Below, one piece after another: positions 1 through 7,008 of a DNA stretch of 15,100 nt. Origin of the DNA: Melioribacteraceae bacterium (GTDB lineage: Bacteria > Bacteroidota > Ignavibacteria > Ignavibacteriales > Melioribacteraceae); assembly GCA_015486905.1 (NCBI GenBank), contig WFQV01000306.1:1-15100 (forward strand), given 5' to 3'. The position numbers and the translations under genes are program-made. Numbering within the stretch: the stretch's first letter is position 1; each line of letters starts with the position of its first letter. The notes below the pieces were generated by a model that made no database searches, was not told the origin of the DNA, and saw only the letters and a list, made by a program, of their open reading frames with translations.

Positions 1-19
1 GTTTTTATTCGTTACAACT

Positions 20-138
20 ACGGGTTGAAACCCGTGTGTAATTAGATGGCCTCTGCCAAGGCAGGGTAAACTCTGCTGGTGCTAAGAAATATTTAATTTT
101 TTCGGGGTTGTTCAAATATCCTTAGCGCGGCAAAGCCG
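20..138. repeat. cluster of short palindromes at the left edge
   Basis: Several inverted repeats lie close together. A 6-bp stem with a TGAA loop is at 20-35 (ACGGGT/ACCCGT). A 5-bp stem CTGCC/GGCAG is at 53-64. A longer imperfect stem pairs 81-94 with 114-126 (GCTAAG..ATATTT against AAATAT..CTTAGC, one bulge). A CGGC-AAA-GCCG hairpin is at 128-138. No reading frame covers them convincingly. They resemble the REP-like palindromes that fill intergenic space in many Bacteroidota, but I cannot assign them to a named family. Confidence 0.5.
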
Positions 139-223
139 GCAACCAATTTCCCAATTTTAATCCTTACGAATAGTTTAAAATATTTTGGAAAAAAAACGAA
201 GATTTGATTGAGGATACCATTCA
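121..223. repeat. direct repeat, copy 1 (about 103 bp)
   Basis: This stretch starts with CTTAGCGCGGCAAAGCCGGC and ends at GGATACCATTCA. It recurs at 395-496 with one single-base gap and about ten substitutions, roughly 90% identity by hand alignment. The left end carries a small CGGC-AAA-GCCG hairpin and the body is AT-rich with an A8 run. The two copies start 274 bp apart. No transposase or long terminal inverted repeat is visible, so the nature of the element (non-autonomous mobile element, intergenic repeat family or local duplication) is open. Confidence 0.75.
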
Positions 224-281
224 GTCCTTTTGAAGATGTTCATTTTTCAAACCTATTCATCCTTTCCCTCCTTCCATTCAT

Positions 282-391
282 GGATGGTTGGATGATTGGA
301 TGGTTGGATATTTTTACATCATTGCGATTCCACATTATACTGGGGAATGCGGACAATCCATCCATCCAATTATCCAATCATCCATTCATCC
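282..391. repeat. ATCCA-rich long inverted repeat (28-bp arms)
   Basis: The left arm 282-309 consists of GGATGGTT/GGATGATT-type units. The right arm 364-391 is its near-perfect reverse complement: 24 of 28 positions match, and three of the four differences would be G-U pairs in RNA. The 54-nt spacer is 310-363. Both arms are built from degenerate heptamers related to ATCCATC/ATCCAAT, and further ATCCA units appear at 531-567. The structure sits between the two direct-repeat copies and ends 3 bp before the second one. Confidence 0.7.
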
Positions 392-394
392 AAT

Positions 395-496
395 CTTAGC
401 GCGGCAAAGCCGGCAAGCAATTTCCTAATTTCAATTATTACAAAAGTTTAAAATATTTTGAAAAAAAAACGAAGATTTGATTTAGGATACTATTCA
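395..496. repeat. direct repeat, copy 2 (about 102 bp)
   Basis: This is the second copy of the repeat at 121-223, opening with the same 20 bases (CTTAGCGCGGCAAAGCCGGC) and ending at GGATACTATTCA. It has its own CGGC-AAA-GCCG hairpin at 402-412. Downstream the sequence continues into a GC-rich patch (505-532, with CGCC/GGCG pairing) and another ATCCA-rich stretch. Confidence 0.75.
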
Positions 497-603
497 TCCA
501 ACCTATCGCGCCGAAGTGCAGACGAAGGCGGACCATCCAAACATCCATTTATCCAACTATCCATCCAACGATGCAAGGTCTTCGGTTTTGCAAGAATCAA
601 CTT

Positions 604-705
604 GAACCCCTTCGGGGTTCTCAGGGACAAGCATTACGACCCCAACGGGGTCGAATGTTTATAGAAGGGAACAACAAAAAATGTAAACCGATGCCGAAGG
701 TATCG
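604..705. repeat. three short perfect or near-perfect hairpins
   Basis: Three similar hairpins with triloops follow one another. The first is GAACCCC-TTC-GGGGTTC at 604-620 (7 bp). The second is CGACCCC-AAC-GGGGTCG at 637-653 (7 bp). The third is CGATGCC-GAA-GGTATCG at 689-705 (7 bp including one G-T). The shared architecture with different stem sequences suggests a family of intergenic palindromes rather than terminators, because none is followed by a T-run and no gene ends here. Confidence 0.55.
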
Positions 706-1049
706 AAGTTGTTAATTTTACCGGACTCCAAATAAGAAAAATTGTTCATTGTAAATTAACTTTCCTCTTTCAACTTTTAACTAATAGTGAGACTAACATC
801 TAGCGTCTTACCTCTAGCATTTCACGTTTAAATATTTCTAATTTCTTGTTTCTTCTTTCTTATTTTATATTTTTTTGCCACCAATTTTAAACCTATACCT
901 GTTCATTTAATATACGAGAAAGATGTCGTAAATCTTTGGTAATCGGGAATTTGGCGAATGATAATTCGGTTACAAATTTTTATTGCAATTAAAGTCGTTA
1001 CCTCATAGATTACAATTAGAAATTTTAATCTACTTGGGGAAAGCCAAAA
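706..1049. other. AT-rich intergenic region upstream of the histidine kinase
   Basis: No gene is supported here on either strand. It is AT-rich, with a pyrimidine-dominated tract around 838-876 that would lie in the leader region of the kinase. I looked for a TAnnTTTG promoter element and found no clean match. The only clear signal is the GGGGA ribosome-binding site at 1036-1040 belonging to the next gene. Confidence 0.5.
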
Positions 1050-3836
1050 ATGGCAAAGAAAGGAAGCTCGTCAAAAGGGAAAGCCTCAAACGAGGCCGAT
1101 AACACACAAATACAAATAATTAGAAATTTTTACCTTTCAATAGTGGAGAGGACAAAAGATGCAATAGTTCTTTTGGACGGGTTAAAAATTATTGACGTAA
1201 ATAAAGGAACCCTAAATTTATTTAAAGTAAAAAAGAGCGAAATAATCGGCAAATCACCAATTAACTTTTCCCCGAAATATCAGAATGTGAACGAGCCTTC
1301 AACAAAGAAAGCCATGGCGATAATCAAAGAATTGCAGAAGGAAAATTCCGTCAGCTATGAATGGCGGTTTATCAAAAAAGACAAAACACCATTCTACACT
1401 TCGGTAACATTAACCAGTCTTCCGGCGCTTGGCGACAAATATGCAATGGCTTTAATACGTGATATCGATTACTTAAAAAAAGCAGAGAAACAGCTCCTGG
1501 AGAACGAGGAAAGATACAGAACAATAGTTGAAAATTCGGCAGAAATTATTTGCCGCCTAACACCCGAATGGAAGTTCAGTTACATCAACGAAACTTTCAA
1601 AACACTGCTCGGTTACGAATTGGGAGCCATTAAAGAAAAAGCAATCTGGGATTTAATATTCTCCGAAAAGCGGGAGGAATTTATTTCAAAATTCAAAGAA
1701 TTAAATCCCTTCGAGGAAGCTTCCTATTATTACGAGGTTCCCATTATCAGCAAAGACGCACAACTTTTTTATTTCGGGCTAACTATTAAATTTATTTTCA
1801 AGAAGGGTTATCTCTTCAGAATTCAAATTTCAGGATTGAATATTAGCGAAAGGAAAAAGTTAGAAACAATAAGAGAAGTTTTCTTTAACATTTCCCACAC
1901 ATTGCTCAAGAAAATAACCCTTGACGAACTTTACAAAGAAATACATCAAAATGTAGCCAAGTTAATTCCGGCAAAAAACTTTTACATTGCCCTTTACGAT
2001 GAAGAGACCGAAACAATTTCTTTCCCTTATTTTATCGACGAATTCGACGAACCGCCCAAACCGAGAAAATTAAGGAGAGGATTAACGGAATATATTCTCC
2101 GAACAGGCAAACCTTTCCTGGCAACGAAAGATTCTTACATGGACTTAGCCCACAAGGGAGAGATAGAATTAATTGGTGAGCTTCCGGTCGATTGGCTGGG
2201 CATACCACTTAAAACACAAGGCAAAACCATCGGCGTGATTGCAGTTCAAAGTTACTACAAGGAAATACGCTACGACGAGCAGTCGAAGGAAATCTTAAGC
2301 TATATTTCACAACAAATAGCTTTGGCAATTGAAAAGAAAAAGAGCGAAGAAGAATTGAGTAGCTCTCTCTCACTCCTTAGCTCTACTTTGGAATCTACGG
2401 AAGACGGCATATTGGTTAGCGATTTAAACGGAAAGATTAAACTATTTAACAAAAGATACGCTGATCTGTGGAAATTACCTGAGGATTTGTTAAATCAAAA
2501 AAATCATGGTGCGATTTTAGAATTCGTACACGAACAATTGAAAGACCCCGTTCAATATTTGAACCGAACCAATATGCTTTACGATTTCCCCGAGGAAAGA
2601 GCTTGGGACGAGATTGAATTCATTGACGGAAGAATATTCGAACGCTTCACACAGCCACAGTATCTTGCCGAGAAAATAATTGGCAGAGTTTGGAGTTACC
2701 GGGATATTACCGAGAAAGAGAAGGCGCTGCGTAAAGTCGAATACGAGAAAAATCTTCTTCACACATTAATGGACAACATTCCGGATTCAATTTATTTCAA
2801 GGATAAAGATTGCAAATTTATTAGGATTAACCGGGGACAAGCCAAGATGCTTGGAATTCTCCGCGAGGAAGATTCGATAGGGAAAACGGATTTCGACTTT
2901 TTCAAAAAAGAAATTGCTATTGAGATGTTTAACGACGAAACACGAATAATGGAAACCGGGAAACCGATAATTAACAAAATAGAAAAAATCGAGAAGGAGG
3001 ACGGAGATATTATATGGGTTTCGGCGACCAAAGTTCCAACATATGACGAGTTCGGAAATGTAACCGGAATAGTTGGGGTTTCGCGCGACATTACCCAAAT
3101 TAAAGAGGCGGAAGAAAAGTTACGTAAATACTCCGAAGACTTGAAAGAACTTAACGCCACAAAAGATAAATTCCTTTCTATAATCGCACACGATTTGAAA
3201 AGTCCTTTCTCAACTCTTTTGGGATTTTTGGATTTACTCCGCTCAGAAGCTCCGAGTTTGCCACCCGAAGAGCTGAATCAATTTATCGGGCATGCTTACA
3301 ACAGCGGAATGAAAGTATTTAAATTGTTGGAGAACCTCCTCGAATGGGCTTACCTGCAAAAAGGGAAAGTGGTAGTTACGCCCGAGGAATTTGATTTGAG
3401 AACCCACGGTGACGAATCCGTGGAGATTCTTTTGGACAAAGCAAAAGAAAAAGGTATTGAGATTATCAATTCCATCCCCGAAGGTATTAAAGTCTTTGCG
3501 GATAAGAATATGATTCAAACCGTAATCCGTAATCTTACGAACAATTCAATTAAATTTACAGAACCTGGGGGTAAGATTGAAATGAATGCAGAAGCGAATG
3601 ATGACTTTGTTACCGTGACAATTGCCGACACCGGCGTGGGAATGAGTCCCGAAACAAAAGCGGAATTATTTAGATTAGACGCACACCACACATCCGTTGG
3701 TACCGCAGGGGAATCCGGTACGGGACTGGGATTAATTATTTGTAAAGATATGGTAGAAAAAAACGGTGGTGAAATTCGCGTCGAAAGTGAATTGGGCAAG
3801 GGCACAACATTTTATTTTACCCTCCCTCGAATCTGA
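1050..3836 (+). CDS. multi-PAS/GAF sensor histidine kinase (orphan)
   Basis: This is a 928-residue two-component sensor kinase: it should autophosphorylate a histidine in response to signals and pass the phosphate to an unlinked response regulator. Seen in the sequence: a Lys/Ser-rich N-terminus; PAS domains at about 25-142, 150-268, 447-560 and 570-690 (the third and fourth end in the typical 'RDIT' motif); a GAF domain at about 275-430; a HisKA domain with the phospho-acceptor His714 in the H-box IIAHDLKSP; and an ATPase domain with N-box residues around N828-N832, G1 box DTGVGM (860-865) and G2 box GTGLGL (890-895). All catalytic motifs are intact. No transmembrane segment or signal peptide is evident, so it is probably cytosolic and senses internal ligands or redox state; no cofactor-binding residue can be assigned by eye. 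The start is preceded by GGGGA at a 9-nt spacing. No receiver domain is fused or encoded nearby. Confidence 0.95.
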   Translation: MAKKGSSSKGKASNEADNTQIQIIRNFYLSIVERTKDAIVLLDGLKIIDVNKGTLNLFKVKKSEIIGKSPINFSPKYQNVNEPSTKKAMAIIKELQKENSVSYEWRFIKKDKTPFYTSVTLTSLPALGDKYAMALIRDIDYLKKAEKQLLENEERYRTIVENSAEIICRLTPEWKFSYINETFKTLLGYELGAIKEKAIWDLIFSEKREEFISKFKELNPFEEASYYYEVPIISKDAQLFYFGLTIKFIFKKGYLFRIQISGLNISERKKLETIREVFFNISHTLLKKITLDELYKEIHQNVAKLIPAKNFYIALYDEETETISFPYFIDEFDEPPKPRKLRRGLTEYILRTGKPFLATKDSYMDLAHKGEIELIGELPVDWLGIPLKTQGKTIGVIAVQSYYKEIRYDEQSKEILSYISQQIALAIEKKKSEEELSSSLSLLSSTLESTEDGILVSDLNGKIKLFNKRYADLWKLPEDLLNQKNHGAILEFVHEQLKDPVQYLNRTNMLYDFPEERAWDEIEFIDGRIFERFTQPQYLAEKIIGRVWSYRDITEKEKALRKVEYEKNLLHTLMDNIPDSIYFKDKDCKFIRINRGQAKMLGILREEDSIGKTDFDFFKKEIAIEMFNDETRIMETGKPIINKIEKIEKEDGDIIWVSATKVPTYDEFGNVTGIVGVSRDITQIKEAEEKLRKYSEDLKELNATKDKFLSIIAHDLKSPFSTLLGFLDLLRSEAPSLPPEELNQFIGHAYNSGMKVFKLLENLLEWAYLQKGKVVVTPEEFDLRTHGDESVEILLDKAKEKGIEIINSIPEGIKVFADKNMIQTVIRNLTNNSIKFTEPGGKIEMNAEANDDFVTVTIADTGVGMSPETKAELFRLDAHHTSVGTAGESGTGLGLIICKDMVEKNGGEIRVESELGKGTTFYFTLPRI

Positions 3837-3857
3837 AAGATACTTCATTATTTAGAC

Positions 3858-3885
3858 AGTTCAAATTATGAACTTTCTATTTTTT
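3858..3885 (+). terminator. probable intrinsic terminator of the histidine kinase gene
   Basis: A 6-bp inverted repeat AGTTCA/TGAACT with a 5-nt loop (3858-3874) is followed by TTCTATTTTTT (3875-3885), starting 21 bp after the kinase stop codon. The stem is AT-rich and weak. The T-run runs into the stop codon of the convergent MBOAT gene, so the two transcription units share a very short junction. Confidence 0.5.
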
Positions 3886-5350
3886 AGAATTGGAAATAAA
3901 TAAAGGGTTGAATGTTTGCCGATTTGAACTGTGCTACAATCCAAATTACAATTGTAAACACCAAAGCCTTAACAGGTATCGGCATAGCGGCTAAAGTGTC
4001 TTTGATTTTTGCTTCCCACTTAAGCGGTGTGTAATGACTCAAGTATCCAATAATCATTAAAGCGGCAATTAACGGGTATCCTGTAAACCATTGCAAAAAC
4101 ACTTTCGGTTGGAAATAATACATTATCTGATGAATCATTTGAAATGCAGTGTCGTAACTTTGGGAACGGAAGAAAATAAGTGAAAAAAGCCAAAGGTGAA
4201 CTGTAATTACAATACCTGCAAGTCTTCGTAATTTGGATTTATTAATAAAATCCGGTATGTGGAGGAATCTCTCAACTGCAAGTGCAATGCCGTGGAAGCC
4301 GCCCCAAATAACAAATCTCCAAGAGGCACCGTGCCATAAACCACCTAAAAGCATTGTAAGCATTAAGTTAATGTACGTCCTACGCTTCCCTTTTCTGTTG
4401 CCACCTAAAGAAATGTAAAGGTAATCTTTCAGCCAACTGGAAAGTGAGATGTGCCATCGCCTCCAGAACTCCGTGATAGTTGCCGATTTGTAAGGTGAAT
4501 TAAAGTTATCGGGCAATCGGAAGCCCATCAACAGAGCTAACCCAATTGCCATATCGGAGTAACCTGAGAAATCGCAGTAAATTTGAAGTCCGTAACCATA
4601 AAGCCCCAAAAGATTTTCAATACCCGTGTGGCGTGCGGGAAATTCGAAAATTCTGTCCACAAAATTAATGCCAATATAGTCAGCAAGAACAGCTTTCTTT
4701 AAAAGCCCTGCAATAATTAAAAACATTGCACGCCCAATGTCACTATCGGTGATGAATTTTTCTTCATGAATCTGCGGCAGGAAATCCGCCGCACGCACAA
4801 TAGGGCCGGCAACCAACTGCGGAAAGAAGGAAACAAAAAAGAGGAAATCAACAAAATTTTTCTCAGGCTTAAAACGTTCGCGGTAAATATCTATCGTGTA
4901 ACTCATCGATTGAAAAGTAAAGAATGAAATTCCCACCGGCAGGAAAATATCCAAAGTATTAAAATGTCCGGCGTTCAGTGAATTTAATGTTCTAATAAAA
5001 AAATTCGTGTATTTGAAATAGCCCAACAGTCCGAGATTTGTAAACAGACTAAGGAGGAGGAACATCCTTTTCTTCTTTTTAGTTTGGGCATGATAAATTC
5101 GATATCCGGTAAAATAATCTATTAAAGAACTAACAATCACGAGGTAAAAGAAAATTCCCGACGATTTGTAATAGAAATAAATGGACATTAGCATTAAGAA
5201 AACTATTTTAGCCCTTTTATTATTGAGAAATATCCGGCTAAAAAGGAGTACGAAGAAGAAAAAGAAAAGGAAGAAACTACTATTGAAAAGTAACGGTGCT
5301 TGAGGATTGTATTTTAATTGATTAAAAAGATTATTTAAAAAAGCACCCAT
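3884..5350 (-). CDS. MBOAT family membrane-bound O-acyltransferase (AlgI-like)
   Basis: A 488-residue polytopic membrane protein of the MBOAT family, which moves acyl groups, often acetyl, across or at the cytoplasmic membrane onto polysaccharides, teichoic acids or other acceptors. Seen: about ten hydrophobic segments, the family motif FWRRWHISLSSWLKDYLYI with His300, and the LLGGLWHGASW motif with the conserved catalytic-type His340. Length is in the range of AlgI/DltB-like proteins. The ATG is preceded by AGGAT and starts 12 bp after the upstream kinase stop, so the two are probably co-transcribed. AlgI/DltB-type enzymes usually sit next to an SGNH/AlgX/DltD-like partner that completes the transfer; none is present here, because the next gene downstream converges on it. 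The acceptor is therefore unknown. Confidence 0.92.
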   Translation of the reverse strand: MGAFLNNLFNQLKYNPQAPLLFNSSFFLFFFFFVLLFSRIFLNNKRAKIVFLMLMSIYFYYKSSGIFFYLVIVSSLIDYFTGYRIYHAQTKKKKRMFLLLSLFTNLGLLGYFKYTNFFIRTLNSLNAGHFNTLDIFLPVGISFFTFQSMSYTIDIYRERFKPEKNFVDFLFFVSFFPQLVAGPIVRAADFLPQIHEEKFITDSDIGRAMFLIIAGLLKKAVLADYIGINFVDRIFEFPARHTGIENLLGLYGYGLQIYCDFSGYSDMAIGLALLMGFRLPDNFNSPYKSATITEFWRRWHISLSSWLKDYLYISLGGNRKGKRRTYINLMLTMLLGGLWHGASWRFVIWGGFHGIALAVERFLHIPDFINKSKLRRLAGIVITVHLWLFSLIFFRSQSYDTAFQMIHQIMYYFQPKVFLQWFTGYPLIAALMIIGYLSHYTPLKWEAKIKDTLAAMPIPVKALVFTIVIWIVAQFKSANIQPFIYFQF

Positions 5351-5362
5351 AAAAATCCTATT

Positions 5363-6703
5363 TTAGTATTTAAATATGCTGCCGCCTATGAACTCACGAA
5401 GTACCGAATCTTTAGGTACGGAGGAATCATCCTCAACGGGGATAATGCTTTCCAACAGTTTCTTAACCCTTGCGGCTCTGTTGAAAGCATCCTCGTGCAA
5501 AGGGTCGCCTTTGTATTCCTTCTCCCATTCGGTAAAATATTTTAACATTTTGTTAGCATACAAAGGTAATTCGTAAGGCATACCGCTGTTAATAATGAAA
5601 TCCGCTTCGCTGTTGTAAGGAATGATGTTCCTCAATTCGCTTGAACGCACATAGTGCCAATGTTCCAAGGTTTGTTTTGGATTGTAAGCTCTGTGTGCCG
5701 AATCCCTCAGCATTCTTCTAATCAACCGGATATCTGTCCAACGAACGTACTTGCCATCGTTGCCTTTCATTTGAAGCAAGGGTTCAAGATAAAGTCTGAA
5801 CTTCCTTTCATCGGGAATATCTTTGGACATCTCGGGGAAAAGTCCATGCAGACTATCAATCAACAAAATTTCGTTTTCTTCCAAATGCATAGGAGTTACG
5901 TTCAGTGTTCGCTTTCCCGTTCTAAAATCGTAGAAAGGAATTTTAACTTCCTCACCCCTACTTAATTTCAACAGATGCTTGTTAATTAACTCAAGGTCCA
6001 AAGCGTAGGGAGTTTCAAAATCGTAATCGCCAAACTCATCTTTCGGGTGAAGTTCCAAATCGAAGAAGTAATGGTCAACATTAAGAGCAACAAATTTGTA
6101 ACCTTCTTTCTTTAACTTCTGCTCTAATTTAATGGTTGTTGTTGTTTTGCCCGAGGAGGAAGGACCGGTTACGAACACCATCTTAATTTCATTAATTCTC
6201 TCTTTAATCATTTCCGCTGCGGTGGTAATATCCTGCTCGTAAGCGTTTTCCGCTTCGTGAACAATGTGCGGGAATTCGTCCCTGCCGATTCTTTTGTTTA
6301 AAGATTCTACGGTATGAAGATTGTGCAAGACAGCCCAATCCAACACGTGCCAAATTTTTGCCCATGGGATATTATCCGAAGGTTTCGAAGCGTAGCGGGA
6401 AGCCTCACGGCGCTGCCTGTTGCGCTCCTCACGGTAAAGTATGTATTCCTTGGCAACTTTTGCGTGCCCTTGTTCAATCAAAATCTTTTCTACGGCATCC
6501 TGGATTTCTTCTATTTGAGGAATGTATCCTTCTTTGTAAATGCTTTCCAAATATTCAATTACTTTATCGGCAAGAATGTCGGCTGTTTTTTTGTCCCTGC
6601 CGCCAACGGCAACGGCAGCACGGTAAATAGCATTGGAAATCCTCTCTTTTCTAAAAGGGACTTTAGCGCCGCTCCTCTTAAAAACATATTCAAACTTAGC
6701 CAT
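5363..6703 (-). CDS. ATP-cone domain fused to a uridine-kinase-like P-loop kinase
   Basis: A 446-residue cytosolic protein. Residues 1 to about 95 look like an ATP-cone: an opening 'V.KR.G..VPF...RI..AI..A' pattern, then a helical stretch ending in 'A..YI.YREER'. That domain binds ATP/dATP allosterically in ribonucleotide reductases and NrdR. Residues from about 170 on match the uridine kinase/phosphoribulokinase-like family: Walker A GPSSSGKTTTT with Lys186, the VDHYFFD substrate-loop region, the 'PFYDFRTGKR' motif, an 'LLIDSLHGL' Walker-B-like strand, and 'TDIRLIRRMLRD'. This catalytic part resembles the long bacterial nucleoside kinases that normally carry an N-terminal TGS domain; here an ATP-cone takes that place. 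The likely role is ATP-dependent phosphorylation of a nucleoside or small sugar-like metabolite under nucleotide control; the substrate is inferred, not shown. It is first in a two-gene unit with the MBOAT gene. Confidence 0.85.
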   Translation of the reverse strand: MAKFEYVFKRSGAKVPFRKERISNAIYRAAVAVGGRDKKTADILADKVIEYLESIYKEGYIPQIEEIQDAVEKILIEQGHAKVAKEYILYREERNRQRREASRYASKPSDNIPWAKIWHVLDWAVLHNLHTVESLNKRIGRDEFPHIVHEAENAYEQDITTAAEMIKERINEIKMVFVTGPSSSGKTTTTIKLEQKLKKEGYKFVALNVDHYFFDLELHPKDEFGDYDFETPYALDLELINKHLLKLSRGEEVKIPFYDFRTGKRTLNVTPMHLEENEILLIDSLHGLFPEMSKDIPDERKFRLYLEPLLQMKGNDGKYVRWTDIRLIRRMLRDSAHRAYNPKQTLEHWHYVRSSELRNIIPYNSEADFIINSGMPYELPLYANKMLKYFTEWEKEYKGDPLHEDAFNRAARVKKLLESIIPVEDDSSVPKDSVLREFIGGSIFKY

Positions 6704-6739
6704 AATTTCTTAGATGTAATTAGTTTGGATTTAACTTTA

Positions 6740-6747
6740 CAAATTTA
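6740..6747 (-). promoter_or_regulatory. putative -7 element for the kinase/MBOAT unit
   Basis: Read on the minus strand this is TAAATTTG, a match to the Bacteroidota TAnnTTTG element, 36 bp upstream of the ATG at 6703. No clear TTG element is found at the expected distance further upstream (the region is a run of A/T), so the call rests on the -7 element and its position. Confidence 0.4.
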
Positions 6748-6781
6748 ATAAAATAGTAGCTCCGTAAAAGATTTTTTTTAA

Positions 6782-6812
6782 TTGCCGAGAAAAAATCAAT
6801 TCCATATATTTG
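6782..6812 (+). promoter_or_regulatory. Bacteroidota-type promoter of the tRNA-Ser gene
   Basis: TTG at 6782-6784 and TATATTTG at 6805-6812 are separated by 20 bp, matching the TTG-N19/20-TAnnTTTG consensus of the Bacteroidota primary sigma factor. The element ends 15 bp before the first base of the tRNA, so a short leader of about ten bases would be expected. This is the clearest promoter in the window. Confidence 0.75.
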
Positions 6813-6827
6813 TGGATTAAAAATTTC

Positions 6828-6916
6828 GGAAAGGTGCAGGAGTGGTTGAACTGGCACGCCTGGAGAGCGTGTGAACCTCTACCGAGGTTCCGTGGGTTCG
6901 AATCCCACCCTTTCCG
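6828..6916 (+). tRNA. tRNA-Ser (anticodon GGA)
   Basis: The full cloverleaf can be drawn. The acceptor stem pairs GGAAAGG (6828-6834) with CCTTTCC (6909-6915), and G6916 is the discriminator base typical of tRNA-Ser. The anticodon stem is CACGC/GCGTG with loop CTGGAGA, giving anticodon GGA (reads UCC/UCU). A long class II variable arm, GAACCTC-TACC-GAGGTTC, is present, and the T-arm is GTGGG-TTCGAAT-CCCAC. The following bases are CAA, so the CCA end is not encoded and must be added enzymatically. The gene stands alone, divergent from the kinase/MBOAT unit and convergent with the ABC operon. Confidence 0.97.
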
Positions 6917-7008
6917 CAATATCCTCACAATAAATTTACCCCCGATAGAACGAATTTCCACTTAATCCCAAGATTAAAATAGAGGCAACCGAATTGAGAA
7001 ATTTAGGT

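Noticed and set aside
208..399. Small open frame of 63 codons in the repeat region
   Set aside because: It is a translation of the repeat and ATCCA units, has low complexity and no ribosome-binding site.
458..664. Small open frame of 68 codons
   Set aside because: It runs through direct-repeat copy 2 and two palindromes; the peptide is just the read-through of non-coding repeats.
1..720. CRISPR array
   Set aside because: Repeats are only two copies of about 100 bp, the ATCCA units are irregular, and there are no evenly spaced unique spacers or cas genes.
6314..6748. 144-codon plus-strand open frame
   Set aside because: It is antisense to the kinase gene with conserved motifs on the other strand, and it runs into the promoter interval.
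6737..6961. 74-codon minus-strand open frame across the tRNA
   Set aside because: It is the antisense translation of the tRNA-Ser gene; such peptides ('GWDSNPR...') are a common artefact.
6962..6977. Hairpin TTAATC-CCAA-GATTAA after the tRNA as a terminator
   Set aside because: The stem is AT-rich and no T-run follows on either strand, so the call is too weak.
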